64,000 nucleotides of DNA from Macrostomum hystrix. Lineage: Eukaryota; Platyhelminthes; Macrostomidae. The notes beneath the pieces were generated by a model, which was not told where the DNA came from, did not search any database, and worked only from the letters and a program-made list of their open reading frames with translations. The stretch is from positions 6,774,501-6,838,500 of the forward strand of contig CATNEN010000039.1 in the NCBI GenBank assembly GCA_950097015.1. The letters run 5' to 3'. Every line of letters begins with the position of its first letter. Position 1 is the first letter of the stretch. The translations under genes were made by a program, and so were the position numbers. Shown in pieces: positions 1 to 12,800 of the stretch.

Positions 1-246
1 ATGAAGGATTCACGGGTCAGGCTGAAGGATTCACGGGTCAGACTGAAGGATTCACGGGTCAGACTGAAGGATTCACGGGTCAGACACAAGGATTCACGGG
101 TCAGGCTGAAGGATTCACGGGTCAGGCTGAAGGATTCACGGGTCAGGCTGAAGGATTCACGGGTCAGGCTGAAGGATTCACAGGTCAGGCTGAAGGATTC
201 ACGGGTCAGGCTGAAGGATTCACGGGTCAGGCTGAAGGATCGACTG
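1..246. repeat. 21-bp minisatellite array
   Basis: About 12 head-to-tail copies of a 21-bp unit built on GAAGGATTCACGGGTCAGG, with few substitutions; the array is cut by the left window edge. Because 21 is a multiple of 3 and the unit has no stop in one frame, an open frame runs through it, but this is a by-product of the period. It most likely lies in the intron that precedes the exon at 318-607. Confidence 0.9.
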
Positions 247-317
247 GCTGAGTTAGAGGGCCTGGATGAAGTTCAACCATTCAGGAGCGAACCGCAGACA
301 ACCATCACGGTTTCCAG

Positions 318-607
318 ATCCGTTGGAATCTCAAAGTCAAACTCGTCGTCAGCAGCTGCAGTTGAGGTCCTCGGTGCCGTCATCAGCGCCGTCCATGTCG
401 GCAGTCGATGGCGGCGGTCGTCAGCATCGCAGCAGAATCAGCTCGCTGGGCTCTGGGAGCGGCAGTGCGCATCAAGGCGCACCTCCTCAGCGACACAACA
501 GCATCGGCGGCGGCGGCAGCGACTGCGGCCCGACGGGCGGCGGCATCGGACAGAGCCGTCGAGTGACGGCTTATCGCAGTCTGGCTGGCGACTTCGACCG
601 AGTTTGA
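318..607 (+). CDS. Probable terminal coding exon of an unrecognised gene (partial)
   Basis: A GC-rich open stretch begins after a good acceptor (GGTTTCCAG) with two bases completing a split codon and ends in TGA at 605-607, giving about 95 residues. It is rich in Ser, Arg, Gln and Gly, with a Gly-rich run near the middle and the C-terminus RSLAGDFDRV. No domain is recognised; it looks like a low-complexity, probably disordered tail. Support is the acceptor, the coding-like base composition (in contrast to the AT-rich sequence after the stop) and the array-in-intron pattern seen in the other genes here. The rest of the gene would lie left of the window. An upstream ATG at 266 in the same frame is probably not a start. 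Confidence 0.45.
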
Positions 608-1130
608 AGCTTCGCAGCCGCGGTTCGCAGGTCAACCGATTGCCAAATTTCTCGCAGACTAAGCTGATGCTGTTCCATTTTACGCCCACAGGCCCAGCAA
701 CAGGATTCTCGCATGCCTCGGTTTTAGTATTGTTTGCGAAGTTTTTTCCCCTCGACTCGTCCTCTACTACTAGATTTCGATGAATTTTTCGTTATTTCGT
801 TGTAGTTTTTGATGACTTTTTAAACATGTTTTCTGTTGCTGCTGTTATTTATTTTCGAATATCGTTAGCTGCCATCTCCGCATGCTCTGGTGTTAATTGC
901 ATTTCAAATCGCGAGTTTATTATTATTTTTGTTTCTCTTAAGTCTAAGCCATTTTTCGTTAATAAGACAAACTTTATGAAAGTCTGTCAAATCATCATAT
1001 ACTCGTAGTTTTGCGAATCAATTATGTGTTATTAGTTGGAAATTTATTCGCATAAAACTCCATTATAAAAAATCATATTGAAGGCCAACGGTATCAGGCT
1101 AAATCTAGACAATTTAAAAGGATTAATAAT
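608..1130. other. Non-coding spacer
   Basis: T-rich sequence after the terminal exon. No convincing coding frame or recognisable element; presumably 3' UTR followed by intergenic DNA. Confidence 0.5.
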
Positions 1131-1745
1131 GACCTATGACCCATGACCCACAGAATCCAGGGATGATGACCCATGACCCACAGAATCCAGGGATGATGAC
1201 CCATGACCCACAGAATCCAGGGATGATGACCCATGACCCACAGAATCCAGGGATGATGACCCATGACCCACAGAATCCAGGGACGATGACCCATGACCCA
1301 CAGAATCCAGGGATGATAACCCATGACCACACAGAATCCAGGGATGATGACCCATGACCCACAGAATCCAGGGATGATGACCCATGACCACACAGAATCC
1401 AGGGATGATGACCCATGACCCACAGAATCCAGGGATGATGACCCATGACCACACAGAATCCAGGGATGATGACCCATGACCACACAGAATCCAGGGATGA
1501 TGACCCATGACCCACAGAATCCAGGGATGATGACCCATTACCCACAGAATCCAGGGATGATGACTTATGACCCACAGAATCCAGGGATGATGACCCATGA
1601 CCCACAGAATCCAGGGATGATGACCCATGACCCACAGAATCCAGGGATGATGACCCATTACCCACAGAATCCAGGGATGATGACCCATGACCCACAGAAT
1701 CCAGGGATGATGACCCATGACCCACAGAATCCAGGGATGATGACT
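1131..1745. repeat. 30/31-bp minisatellite array
   Basis: About 20 copies of a 30-bp unit containing ATGACCCATGACCCACAGAA and ending CCAGGGATG. Several copies carry a one-base insertion (GACCACACAG, 31 bp), which shifts the frame. The open frames on both strands are products of the period and are not annotated as genes. Confidence 0.92.
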
Positions 1746-2171
1746 AAAAAATCGAGGTATTATGACCCACGACTCAAAAAACAAACTAATCATCTTGACT
1801 CACAACTATTAAAGCCATTGTGAGAAAGTCTTACTGCCGTGGGGATTTTATTTTTTGTTTAATCTTAAGCAACCCTGACATAACACTGAATAATTTCATG
1901 CCGTCATTAGAACCACAAGTTTCTGTGAGACTGTTGTGTATTGTTTGCCATTTATCAAACAGTATCTAAAAACATTTTTACTGTATTTTCTCCCATTGTG
2001 AATTCGTTCGGCACTTTAGTATTCAGCATTGGTTGATTGGCTGTAAGCTATTTTTTACCTACAGTACAATGGCTCCATATTCCCATCTAAGATGTCGGTA
2101 ACTTTTTTTCAAAACATTGCAAAATGTTAACTGTCTAATAATACAATTACTCACTCACTTACTCACTCACG
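1746..2171. other. Non-coding spacer
   Basis: AT-rich, no gene seen. The last ~25 bases (from about 2147) are a short TCAC tetranucleotide run, the reverse complement of the GTGA array that begins at 2532. Confidence 0.5.
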
Positions 2172-2241
2172 GATGTTAGTTGGTTAGAGCGTCGTGCTGA
2201 TAACGCGAAGGTCGAGGGTTCGACCCCCTCCCCGGCCATAT
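2172..2241 (+). pseudogene. tRNA-Ile-like sequence with GAU anticodon, degenerate
   Basis: The anticodon arm (TCGTG stem, loop CTGATAA, CGCGA stem) and T-arm (GAGGG, TTCGACC, CCCTC) are intact, and a B-box-like GGTTCGACCCC is present. The D-arm is shortened: TTAGTTGGTTAGAGC appears to lack the CTCA expected in tRNA-Ile. The 5' acceptor strand does not pair with the 3' CCCCGGCC. The body resembles eukaryotic cytosolic tRNA-Ile, but the anticodon reads GAU where AAU or UAU is usual in eukaryotes. Most likely a tRNA pseudogene or the head of a tRNA-derived SINE. Confidence 0.45.
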
Positions 2242-2531
2242 ACTTTTTTCCGTCTCAAAAACATTTAAAAAAACAAAACACAATTTTGCTTAAGACTAAA
2301 AAAACTACTCGTTTTGTTATTATAAAATTCGCAAAAACTCTAAAGCACTACTAAAATTAGCACGTACTGCTTATAAGTTTGATACAAAATACTTAACTAA
2401 CTTTCCTAATATTGCGTTGCAAAAAATGTGAATTATTATATCTCTTAACTGCAATATATTCCTTTCCGGGACTGTGAAGAAATATTCGCAAGAACCTTTT
2501 TTTCTGCTACAACTTCTTTACTAAACATTTT

Positions 2532-3454
2532 TGAGTGAGTGATTAAGTGAGTGAGTGAGCGAGTGAGTGAGTGAGTGAGTGAGTGAGTGAGTGAGTGAGT
2601 GAGTGAGTGATTAAGTGAGTGAGTGAGCGAGTGAGTGAGTGAGTGAGTGATTAAGTGAGTGAGTGAGTAAGCGAGCGAGTGAGTGAGTGAGTGAGTGAGT
2701 GAGTGAGTGAGCGAGTGAGTGAGTGAGTGAGTGAGTGAGTGATTAAGTGAGTGAGTGATTAAGTGAGTGAGTGATTAAGTGAGTGAGTGATTAAGTGAGT
2801 GATTAAGTGAGTGAGTGAGTGAGTGAGTGAGTGAGTGAGTGAGTGAGCGAGTGAGTGAGTGAGTGCTTAAGTGAGTGAGTGAGTGAGCGCGTGAGTGAGT
2901 GAGTGAGTGAGTGATTAAGTGAGTGAGTGAGTGAGTGAGTGAGTGAGTGAGTGAGTGAGTGATTAAGTGAGTGAGTGATTAAGTGAGTGAGTGAGTGAGC
3001 GAGTGAGTGAGTGAGTGAGTGAGTGAGTGAGTGATTAAGTGAGCGAGTGAGTGAGCGAGTGAGTGAGTGAGTGAGTGAGTGAGTGATTAAGTGAGTGAGT
3101 GAGTGAGCGAGTGAGTGAGTGAGTGAGTGAGTGAGTGATTAAGTGAGCGAGTGAGTGAGCGAGTGAGCGAGTGAGTGAGCGAGTGAGTGAGTGAGTGAGT
3201 GAGTGAGTGAGTGAGTGAATGAGTGAGTGAGTGATTAAGTGAGTGAGTGATTAAGTGAGTGAGTGAGCGCGTGAGTGAGTGAGTGAGTGAGTGAGTGAGT
3301 GAGCGAGTGAGTGAGTGAGTGAGTGAGTGAGTGAGTGATTAAGTGAGCGAGTGAGTGAGCGAGTGAGTGAGTGAGTGAGTGAGTGAGTGAGTGATTAAGT
3401 GAGCGAGTGAGTGAGCGAGTGAGTGAGCGAGTGAGTGAGTGAGTGAGTGAGTGA
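2532..3454. repeat. GTGA tetranucleotide microsatellite, ~0.9 kb
   Basis: Near-pure GAGT/GTGA repeats interspersed with GATTAA, GCGA and GCGC variants that recur at irregular spacing, suggesting repeated segmental duplication inside the array. Confidence 0.95.
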
Positions 3455-3928
3455 ATGCAACAAAGCCAGGCAAACAGCTTATGCTATATAAATGATACAC
3501 ATTTAGCCTTGCAGTCAAGTGGGGCAGTGTATTTGCTATTTTCTTGTTTATTTGAGATATTTGGCAGCAAAGAACTGCATATACGGTTTTAAATCAGCCC
3601 CAGAGATATGCTAAAGCTCAAATACTGCCAGTTTACAATAGACCGATCTTAGGATGTTAGTCTAGGATTACATCCATCATCTAGAGACATAAACAATTTA
3701 GTGACGAACTGATATATCGCCACATTTTTCACGGGATTCAAAAATATCTAATTTTTAGGAAACACTCCTGGTGTAAAAATGTAAGACATAGAACTGTCTA
3801 GGATACAAAATAAATTCTTATGTGAGATAACAATTCTCAAGTAAAAATGGAATGAGAAGATAATCAATACACTCATAGCTATATTTTGATAAAAACATTA
3901 GTTCTTTAGGAAACTTGAATTTCATTGT
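3455..3928. other. Non-coding spacer
   Basis: AT-rich sequence between two tandem arrays; no gene, RNA or element recognised. Confidence 0.5.
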
Positions 3929-4377
3929 GAGTCAGGTTGTCCAGTGAGTCAGACTGTCTGGTGGGTCAGGCTGTCTGGTGGCTTAAGCCGTCTTGTGGGT
4001 CAAGCTGTCTGGTGGGTCAGGCTGTCTTGTGGGTCAGGCTGTATTGTGGGTCAGGCTGTCTGGTGGGTCAGGCTGTCTGGTGGGTCAGGCTGTCTGTTGG
4101 GTCAGGCTTTATTGTGGGTCAGGCTGTCTGGTGGGTCAGGCTGTCTTGCGGGTCAGGCTGTATTGTGGGTCAGGCTGTCTGGTGGGTCAGGCTGTCTGGT
4201 GGGTCAGGCTGTCTGGTGGGTCAGGCTGTCTGGTGGGTCAGGCTGTCTTGTGGGTCAGGCTGTATTGTGGGTCAGGCTGTCTGGTGGGTCAGGCTGTCTG
4301 GTGGGTCAGGCTGTCTGGTGGGTCAAGCTGTCTGGTCGGTCAGGCTGTCTTGTGGGTCAGGTTGTCTGGTGGGTCAC
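3929..4377. repeat. 17-bp minisatellite array
   Basis: About 26 copies of the 17-bp unit GTCAGGCTGTCTGGTGG with variants (CTTGT, ATTGT). The period is not a multiple of 3 and the unit lacks stops, so all three plus frames stay open and encode the same Val/Leu/Gly/Cys-rich periodic peptide. It lies downstream of the UNC119 stop codon. Confidence 0.93.
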
Positions 4378-4681
4378 ATTGTATGGAACCTGCAGTCTAT
4401 GAGTTAACCAGTTATCAGACAGAAATAGCATGTCTAATGTTTAATATTCAATTGACCAATATCGGAAAGAGGAAAGCTTAGGAATCACAATAAAGGGTCA
4501 TGAGCCACTATGCATAAGATAACGCAATTACATCAGTTCAGCAAGTTGTTACCAAAGGCCAAAGCGAGAGGAACGGAATAGAAAAATAAAAAGAATAAAA
4601 GCGAAGAAAGCAAATTCAAACAAAGCGCAAACAAAATGTTTATCGCATTGGCATCTGCACCTGAGCAGTGCTGGCTCACTC

Positions 4682-6417
4682 CTAGCCATTGTAGCCATAG
4701 TCGGCTTTGTTGTGCATCACCAGGCGATCGTTAACAAAATAGAAGCTGTCACTCTTGGTTTCAAACGGGTTGTCAATCATCTCGTTGACTGGAATAAAAG
4801 CATAAACATATAATCATGACTATTTATTAAATGATTTTGTACAACAAGCAACAGGGGACTCACTTTCATCCTGGCTCAGGCTGGGAAACTCGTAGATGTG
4901 CTCGACGGTGTTTTTCGAGTGCGGTATAACAAAGCCGAAGTCGAAGTCGAATGACTTCAACAGCCGGTCTCGAAAATAGTGCCTCTCAATCATGCGAAAC
5001 TTTGTGATCTCCAGGTCGCCAACTGTGAACTCGATTCTAAAATAGCGATTGACAATGTCAAAACACTCGTTATAAATTGTACTTTACAAGTGCAGATTTC
5101 TGTAGAAATATATTTAAAAAATCTAATGAACTACTTCAAGTAGCTAATAACAGTAGAAAGACCAAGCTATTTCCCCCCAGGGGAAAGACCATGGGGGTAT
5201 TTCAAATACCCACTGCCTATTTCAAATACCCACAGCTCCCGAACCGAATGACCGACTTTCGTGAAAGTCCGCCATATGGATTCAAAGGAAAAAAGTAACT
5301 CCTAGCTCGTAGAATATTCGGCACAGGCTGCAAACTAAAAAGTGAAGATAGAAAATTCTCACGTGGCTCCAACGGTCTTGAGTCTGAGAAACTCTTTAGG
5401 GAACTGGTAGCGAATGAATCTTCCCGCATTCGGGTCATCCAAGTTCTGTACCATATCTGGAAACGGCAGCGTAAACTAATGAGCAAGTGCAATAAAAGCG
5501 GATTTATGCTCTACTAAATTTGGTGTGCTCATAGAAATGCCCGAGTTACCTGCTTCTGGCGGCTTAGCCACTTCAAATAGAACATGGCCCGTTAGTAAGT
5601 CTCGCAGTTTGAACCTGGTGAACTCAATTTCATATTTATTAGCATCCGTGCCGCACAAGTACTCTGCAATAAATGGTGCTTCAAAATTTATCGTAACGCT
5701 TCTAACAAAAAGATTAAAGCAAACTTTAATTTTTATATAAGAAATTGTAACCTAATGTGCTCATGTCGTGCTCATCGAAAATCTCTTATCACTGTTTTCC
5801 CTGCTACTGCAGTATATCAGGGGCCGTTTATTTGCTCAGATTCAGCCGTTCGGTAAATTATAAAGAATGGCAGAAAACTCATAACAACTTAATTATTTTT
5901 ATATTGTTCAGTCTTTCCGAGTTCGAGTAATAAAACGAGTTATTAATTTTTACACCTTAATTGTTTTGTCCTGAACTCAGTTTTTATGTAAACAAATAGG
6001 AACAAAGCTGATGAATAGATAATTAAAGAAACTTCACGTGTATGTCTATATTTAAGCTGAACAGAGTAAAGCTAAGTGGAAATAAGTTCCAACTATAGTC
6101 AATGACATTATGCCTCATTTTATATATTAATTTTATGATTAATCACTTGCTGAGTTCAGTTGGTACGTTTCATTTGCAATACATACAGACTGCTCAATAT
6201 GTGGACAAAGATGCTTGTGTTAATTTAAGACATTTAAAACTTAGTAGTACCACCTTTCCTCACCTTTCGTGGCAGATTTTAACGAAAGCACATCCTCGGG
6301 ACGGATTGTGGCGGATTTCAGCAAATCCTCTTCTGTCTTGACTTTTAACTCGTTGGCTTTTCGCGACAACACACTACCTGATTTCTTCTTAGGGTTCGTC
6401 TTAGCTTGTGACGTCAT
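4682..6417 (-). CDS. unc119: UNC119 lipid-binding chaperone, 5 exons
   Basis: UNC119 proteins have a beta-sandwich fold that binds myristoylated N-termini and delivers cargo such as transducin-alpha and ciliary proteins. Exons on the minus strand: 6417-6264, 5663-5550, 5456-5363, 5036-4864 and 4788-4682; phases join without a break to give 213 residues (vertebrate UNC119 is ~240). Recognisable family blocks are the IRPEDVLSL start, [29 protein letters not shown], a [15 protein letters not shown] block, and a C-terminus [20 protein letters not shown] that is almost identical to animal UNC119. All donors are GT and all acceptors AG. The N-terminus is shorter than in vertebrates and Lys/Ser-rich. 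The start ATG at 6417 lies ~410 bp from the divergent DRP1 start, so a shared promoter is likely. Confidence 0.93.
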
Positions 6418-6828
6418 TCTGAGATATATAACTACAATACTAAGAGTTCTAAAAATATCGGCTGATAGTTATTTAAAATTATATTTAATTTCTTAAGTCA
6501 AATATATTGATATAAATTAAAAATGTTAATGTACACCCTGTGAAAAGACAGATAAAGAAAAAATAATTGCTTTTAGGATGAATTCATTTTCTTGTAGTTG
6601 GATTTTTCCATAAAATTAGAAATGTTGCGAGGAAATTAGTTTAAAACTTTGGTTTACAGGAAACGAAAAATTCGAGCGAAGCAAAATACATCAACGTTCC
6701 AATCTGAACCTGATTGTAACAGGACGCTCAGATATATATGTTATTTGTATTTATATAATTTCTATATTCAAGTCTATATTAAGTCTATCTCCATAAAAGT
6801 ATTACTAAGTCATCCAGAGTAATTTGCA
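6418..6828. promoter_or_regulatory. Head-to-head UNC119/DRP1 intergenic region
   Basis: About 410 bp separate the divergent start codons of UNC119 and DRP1. AT-rich, with no coding sequence. The arrangement implies both promoters and 5' UTRs fit here; no core promoter element was identified with confidence. Confidence 0.5.
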
Positions 6829-9800
6829 ATGGAAGCTTTAATTCCTGTGATTAATAAACTGCAAGATGTTTTTAACACTGTTGGTTCAGAAGCAATTCAA
6901 CTTCCCCAAATTGTTGTGATTGGAACACAGGTAATACAAAAAGGTATTCTTTTAGCTTTTCATTAAAAATGTAAACAAAAAATTCTGTTAGTTATTAATT
7001 AGTAATATTGAGTTTCGGTAAAAGGAATATGTTTTTAATTTGTAACTTTATAGCTGGCTAAGTGAATTAAATCCAGCATATTGACAAAGGCAGTGCTTAT
7101 CCCCATGCTACTGTAGAAATAATTTTTGTCTTATTCCTACAGTACCATGGGAATAATTTCCTGCTTATCTGCATGGCACACTGACGAGATAGCTGTCCTA
7201 TCATCTATCTTTTTATCATGACAGCAATTTTCCTTTTTTCTTCCGGTTTTTAAAAGCAAGTAAACAAATTAAAGTTTTCAGCTTTTTTCGCAAGTAGTTA
7301 GGCCTACCCAATACGGTAGCTTTTTTAAGTATATAAAATATATATTTCTATTATTTATATATGTAAAAGAATACAACTGAAGTGTGTATTTTTCTAATCT
7401 TATAGCTCAAGCCTTCTAAGTCTATAATCCAGTCTATTACTTTATTCTAGGCCAAGTTAAAATAGGTCCATAAATTTTTATGGATGATAGATGATAGATA
7501 GAAATATATGATAGGACAGCTATCTTGTCAGTGTGCCGTGCGGATAAGCAGGAAATTATTCCCACGGTACTATAAGAATAAGACAAATATTATTGCCTAT
7601 TGACAAAAATATTGCCAGCTACTCAAGAAAATGGAAAGCAAGTTTAGAAATAAAGCATTCCAGATAGCCTGTCACTAAGAGCATATTATTCTAGACAGTA
7701 ACCTCTTTGACTTTAGTCTAGGCCTTCCTAATTCACTAGCTAAATTATTTGTTAGGGTAATGTATCATCAACCGAACAAGAATATGCATTTTTTAACTTC
7801 AAACCTAAGCTACAGATTTTCTATTTAAGATATCATGATAAATCAAAAGCCAAGTTATAGAAAACTGTTTTGTCTTTTTAAATAGTATCTGGTTTTGCAA
7901 TTTTGTCAAATAGAAAAAAGTTATTCATGTTTTTCATCTAAAACCAAACGATGATTTTCATGTATCTTCAAACCAAACAGAGAATTTGATGTTCGGTTTT
8001 AAAATTTGAGTGAGTGGTTTAATCTTATTTTAAGGAGTGATCTATCATGAATTATGTGATTTGAAAGCATTTTTCATGCTCTATAAATAACTACATTTAT
8101 GGTAATTTAATTGGAAAGCAACCACATACAATCTTAGTCTAAAGTACATGCTAAAAAAATGCTATTAAAAAGTATGCTTTTGTGATAAAAAATTCTACTG
8201 AAACATCCAAATCTTTCTTTCCTTTTAATGCTTCATTGCATGTCATGCCTTAGCTTGTAAATAATTTCATTGACATTCAAAATGGTTGTTCTGTGAAATA
8301 CAATAGCTTGTTTCTGTCTTGCACAAGACCAATGAAGGAGTCAAAATTCTTGTTCAGTTTTGAAGATACACTGTTCGGTTGATGATACTTTACCCTAGTT
8401 TTAAATATGAACAAAGCTGACTTAAAAAGTTTTAAGCTAACTTTTTTGCTTTATAGAAGTGTAATTTAGGGTCAGCTTTCTAATGTTACTAGAAGACTAT
8501 TTAATTATGCTGTTATAACATTCCCCAGCAGGATAGGATAGGAATCTATGTTAAAAAAAGAATTATTTTCTTGGTCTTGTTATCGATACAATTTTTGGTT
8601 AATTTTCTTATTATTTTTTTGTTAATTATTATATTCATATATAGCTAGTAGAAGTTAATAGAAAATTTGATTCTTGGTTTGTTAAGTTCTGTTTTCCATT
8701 AAAATTTGTGTGTAACTTTAAATTATTGCAATAGGTCATAATACTTATTAGGCTTATCTATTACTAGGAATGTGTAGGAAAAGCCATAGATGTTTTTGCA
8801 TTTCTGATTCAGATGTTTTTATACAATTGTTTTATCAATAGACTGAATGGATGCCATACCCACAAACTTTCCTTCACTAATCTTGATTTTCACTGCAAAG
8901 TGAGTCAAACACCACAACACAACCACTATGCTAAAACCCATTCTAAGCTTTCATTCCTAGTTTTTATGCCTAACTATTTAGGTCATATGGTTGATGACAA
9001 TTGCTAATCAGTGTTGCAGCATCTTTTGAATTTGATAAAAAGTGCTTGATGCAATTAACAATCAAATGCATATAGTTATTTAAATATAGTATTGCAAAAC
9101 TGAAATTTTAATAATCAAAAAGGTTAATGTTGCTTTTGTATAAATATTTTATGATACATTTTAAATTAGTAAAAATATTTTGTTTTGTACTACTCTCTAC
9201 CAAAGCTTCCACAGTTAGATTACTTATTCAGTATCCAGACATTATTTATTGCTCTTACTTGACAGCTACACTCAATCAACAGTTTAGCTAGTTTACTATC
9301 TCTTCTAATGTATTTCCCCATCCAAATACAGAGTTCAGGAAAGAGCTCAGTGCTAGAGAGTCTTGTTGGCAGAGATTTTCTACCACGAGGCACTGGCATT
9401 GTGACTAGGCGACCACTAGTGCTACAGTTAGTGCATCTCGAGGCAGATGAAAAGGATGATGCTGGTAAGATCGATTCATAATTATTACTTTTGAAATATG
9501 TTGAATGCTTGTTTGTGTATAGCTTATTTTTAGGATTGTCCTAAAATGCTAAATATGACTTTAGTAAATATGACCAAATATATATTGATCTAAGTCAAGA
9601 TGTTAAATCAAGTTTGATGTACATCCATTTGTTTGGTGTATTTATCATTTAAGGTTAGTTGTTGTTTTAGTTCAATGATCAGAACTATAATGAATATATG
9701 AATAATCATAGTCATTCTATGATTATCTTGATCAAACTTCGTCAATAAAATATAGATCTCGGTAAAAGAACATCTAATAGATATTGGTAATTGAATATAG

Positions 9801-12800
9801 ATCTTGGTCATAGATTATAGATCTTGGTAATTGAATATAGATCTTGGTCATAGATTATAGATCTTGGTAATTGAATATACATCTTGGTTATTGAGAATAG
9901 GTTTTGGTCATTGCATGTAGATCTTGGTCATAGAATATAGATCTTGGTAGTTGAATATAGATCTTTGTAATTGAATATAGATCTTGGTCATAGAATATAC
10001 ATCTTGGTTATTGAGAATAGATTTTGGTCATTGAGTATGGATTTTGCTCATTGAGTATAGATTTTGCTCATTGAGTATAGATTTTGGTCATTGAGTATAG
10101 TTTTTGGTCATTGAGAATAGATTTTGGTCATTGCATGTAGATCTTGATCATGATAAAACCTAATTCGGTTGCAGGTGACCGGCCCGCAGCCGAAGAGTGG
10201 GCGAAATTCCTGCACACTAAGGGCAAAGTCTACACCGACTTTGATGACATTCGCGAAGAGATCGCCCGCGAAACCGATCGAATCGCCGGTGCTGGCAAAT
10301 GCGTCAGCGTCGATCCCATCAACCTGAAGATTTTTTCGCCCCACGTTGTCAGCCTGACTCTGGTCGATCTGCCCGGAATCACCAAAGTCCCGGTTGCTGA
10401 TCAGCCTGAGGATATTGAAGTGCAAATCCGAGCTCTGTGCATTGAGTACATCAAGAATCCGAATTCCATCATATTGGCTGTCACACCCGCCAACACTGAC
10501 ATGGCCACGTCTGAGGCTATTAAGCTGGCTAAAGAGGTCGATCCCCAGGTATGCGGACCGGGTTCAGTGTTTTCTATCTTTAACAGAAGAACTACCGAGC
10601 TATTTTGCCGCTAACAGCGTTATGTCGTGACTGATTGGTTGACAGACTAGGCGAGGGTGTCCTGTGGTTGAGCTGCGCCAAATATTTAGGCTTGATCAGT
10701 GAAATTAGAGAAATTTGCGTCAGTTCGCGTTAGGGCGTCGGACTCACGACTTGAAGGTCCGGGGTTCTATTCTCAACTCCATTGGAACAATCTGTGTCCT
10801 TTAACCAGACGCTTAACTCTGCATTACTTCAGTTCACCCAGCTGTTAACCTGTACTGTTGTAGCCATTTAAGGTCCAGCAGCTTCTAGATAAAGGAGGTG
10901 ACCATCGAGGTACATTCGGGTGACATGCAGATAAATTTTGAAGGCCTGGCAAGGCCGCACTGAGGCGCAGTGCTAATTCGTGTATTGGGGTATGAAATAC
11001 ACTAGCGCTTATGGGAAAATCAGACCTTCGGCCAGAACCATTGAATATCTCGCCGGTCTGAAGAGCTGGCGACTTGATTCTTTTTTGTTCAGAAGATGCG
11101 CAACAAAAATTTGGCCTATGTTCTTAAGTTTCGTGTGCTTGCATTGCTCCGTTCGGGTGCAGCGGAAAATCTTCAGTGGGGAAATCTCCCCTCAAGAAAT
11201 TTCTACTCTTAGAACAGACAATACTATTTTCCAGGATAGAGGATAGATAAGGTGGAGGCTGGACCCAGTAGTTTGCCATGTTCATGTTCAGTAGTTTGCC
11301 CCTCATCAAACTACTCTACTAATAGTAGCAACCAGAGCATTCGCAACTATTCTATGGCAGGGCAAGCGCACCCTGGCTGTCATAACCAAGCTGGACCTGA
11401 TGGACGCTGGCACAGACGCGCACGACCTACTGCTTGGCCGAGTGATCCCAGTCAAGCTGGGCATTATCGGCGTTGTGAACCGCTCCCAGGCGGACATCAA
11501 CAATAAGAAGCTGGTGGGTCCAAATTTATGCAGTTTTTTTACTTCTTTGTGTCTGTTGTGTGCTGAAATTCTCTGTGCCATTCATGTTCATTATGTGTCA
11601 TTCATGTTTAGTATGTGCCATTCATGTTCAGTATGTGCCATTCATGTTCAGTATGTGCCATTCATGTTCATTATGTGCCATTCATGTTCATTATGTGCCA
11701 TTCATGTTCAGTATGTGCCATTCATGTTCAGTATGTGCCATTCATGTTCAGTATGCGCCATTCATGTTCAGTATGTGCCATTCATGTTCAGTATGCGCCA
11801 TTCATGTTCAGTATGTGCCATTCGTGGTCAGTATGTGCCATTCATGGTCAGTATGTGCCATTAATGTTCATTATGTGCCATTAATGTTCATTATGTGCCA
11901 TTCATGTTCATTATGTGCCATTCATGTTCAGTATGTGTCATTCATGTTTAGTATGTGCCATTCATGTTCAGTATGTGCCATTCATGTTCAGTATGTGCCA
12001 TTCATGTTCATTATGTGCCATTCATGTTCAGTATGTGCCATTCATGTTAAGTATGTGCCATTCATGTTCAGTATGTGCCATTCATGTTCATTATGTGCCA
12101 TTCATGTTCATTATGTGCCATTCATGTTCAGTATGTGCCATTCATGTTCAGTATGTGCCATTCATGTTCAGTATGCGCCATTCATGTTCAGTATGCGCCA
12201 TTCATGTTCAGTATGTGCCATTCGTGGTCAGTATGTGCCATTCGTGGTCAGTATGTGCCATTCATGGTCAGTATGTGCCATTAATGTTCATTATGTGCCA
12301 TTCATGTTCATTATGTGCCATTCATGTTCATTATGTGCCATTCATGTTCAGTATGTGTCATTCATGTTTAGTATGTGCCATTCATGTTCAGTATGTGCCA
12401 TTCATGTTCAGTATGTGCCATTCATGTTCATTATGTGCCATTTATGTTAAGTATGTGCCATTCATGTTCAGTATGTGCCATTCATGTTCAGTATGTGCCA
12501 TTCATGGTCAGTATGTGCCATTCATGTTCAGTATGCGCCATTCATGCTCAAATTGTGCCATTCATTTTCAGTATGTACCATTCATCCTCAATGTGTGTCA
12601 TTCATGGTCAGTATGTGCCATTCATATTCAGTATGTGCCATTCATGTTCAGTATGTGCCATTCATGTTCAGTATGTACCATTCATGTTCAGTATGTGCCA
12701 TTAATGGTCAGTATGTGCCATTCATGTTCCCAATCCACACAGCCTGCTCCTCACTTCCATCCCGGCCCTCAGGTGAAGGACGCCGTTCGTGACGAGTCGT

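Noticed and set aside
3937-4481. Three overlapping plus frames with Cys/Val/Gly repeats
   Set aside because: A 17-bp stop-free unit read in all three phases; no independent coding evidence.
8813-9007. 64-codon plus frame in DRP1 intron 1
   Set aside because: AT-rich, no homology, inside an intron.
11560-12730. Long Met/Cys/His-rich open frames in plus frames (up to 424 codons)
   Set aside because: They are the translation of a stop-free 20-bp minisatellite in DRP1 intron 4; only the part from 12773 is a real exon.
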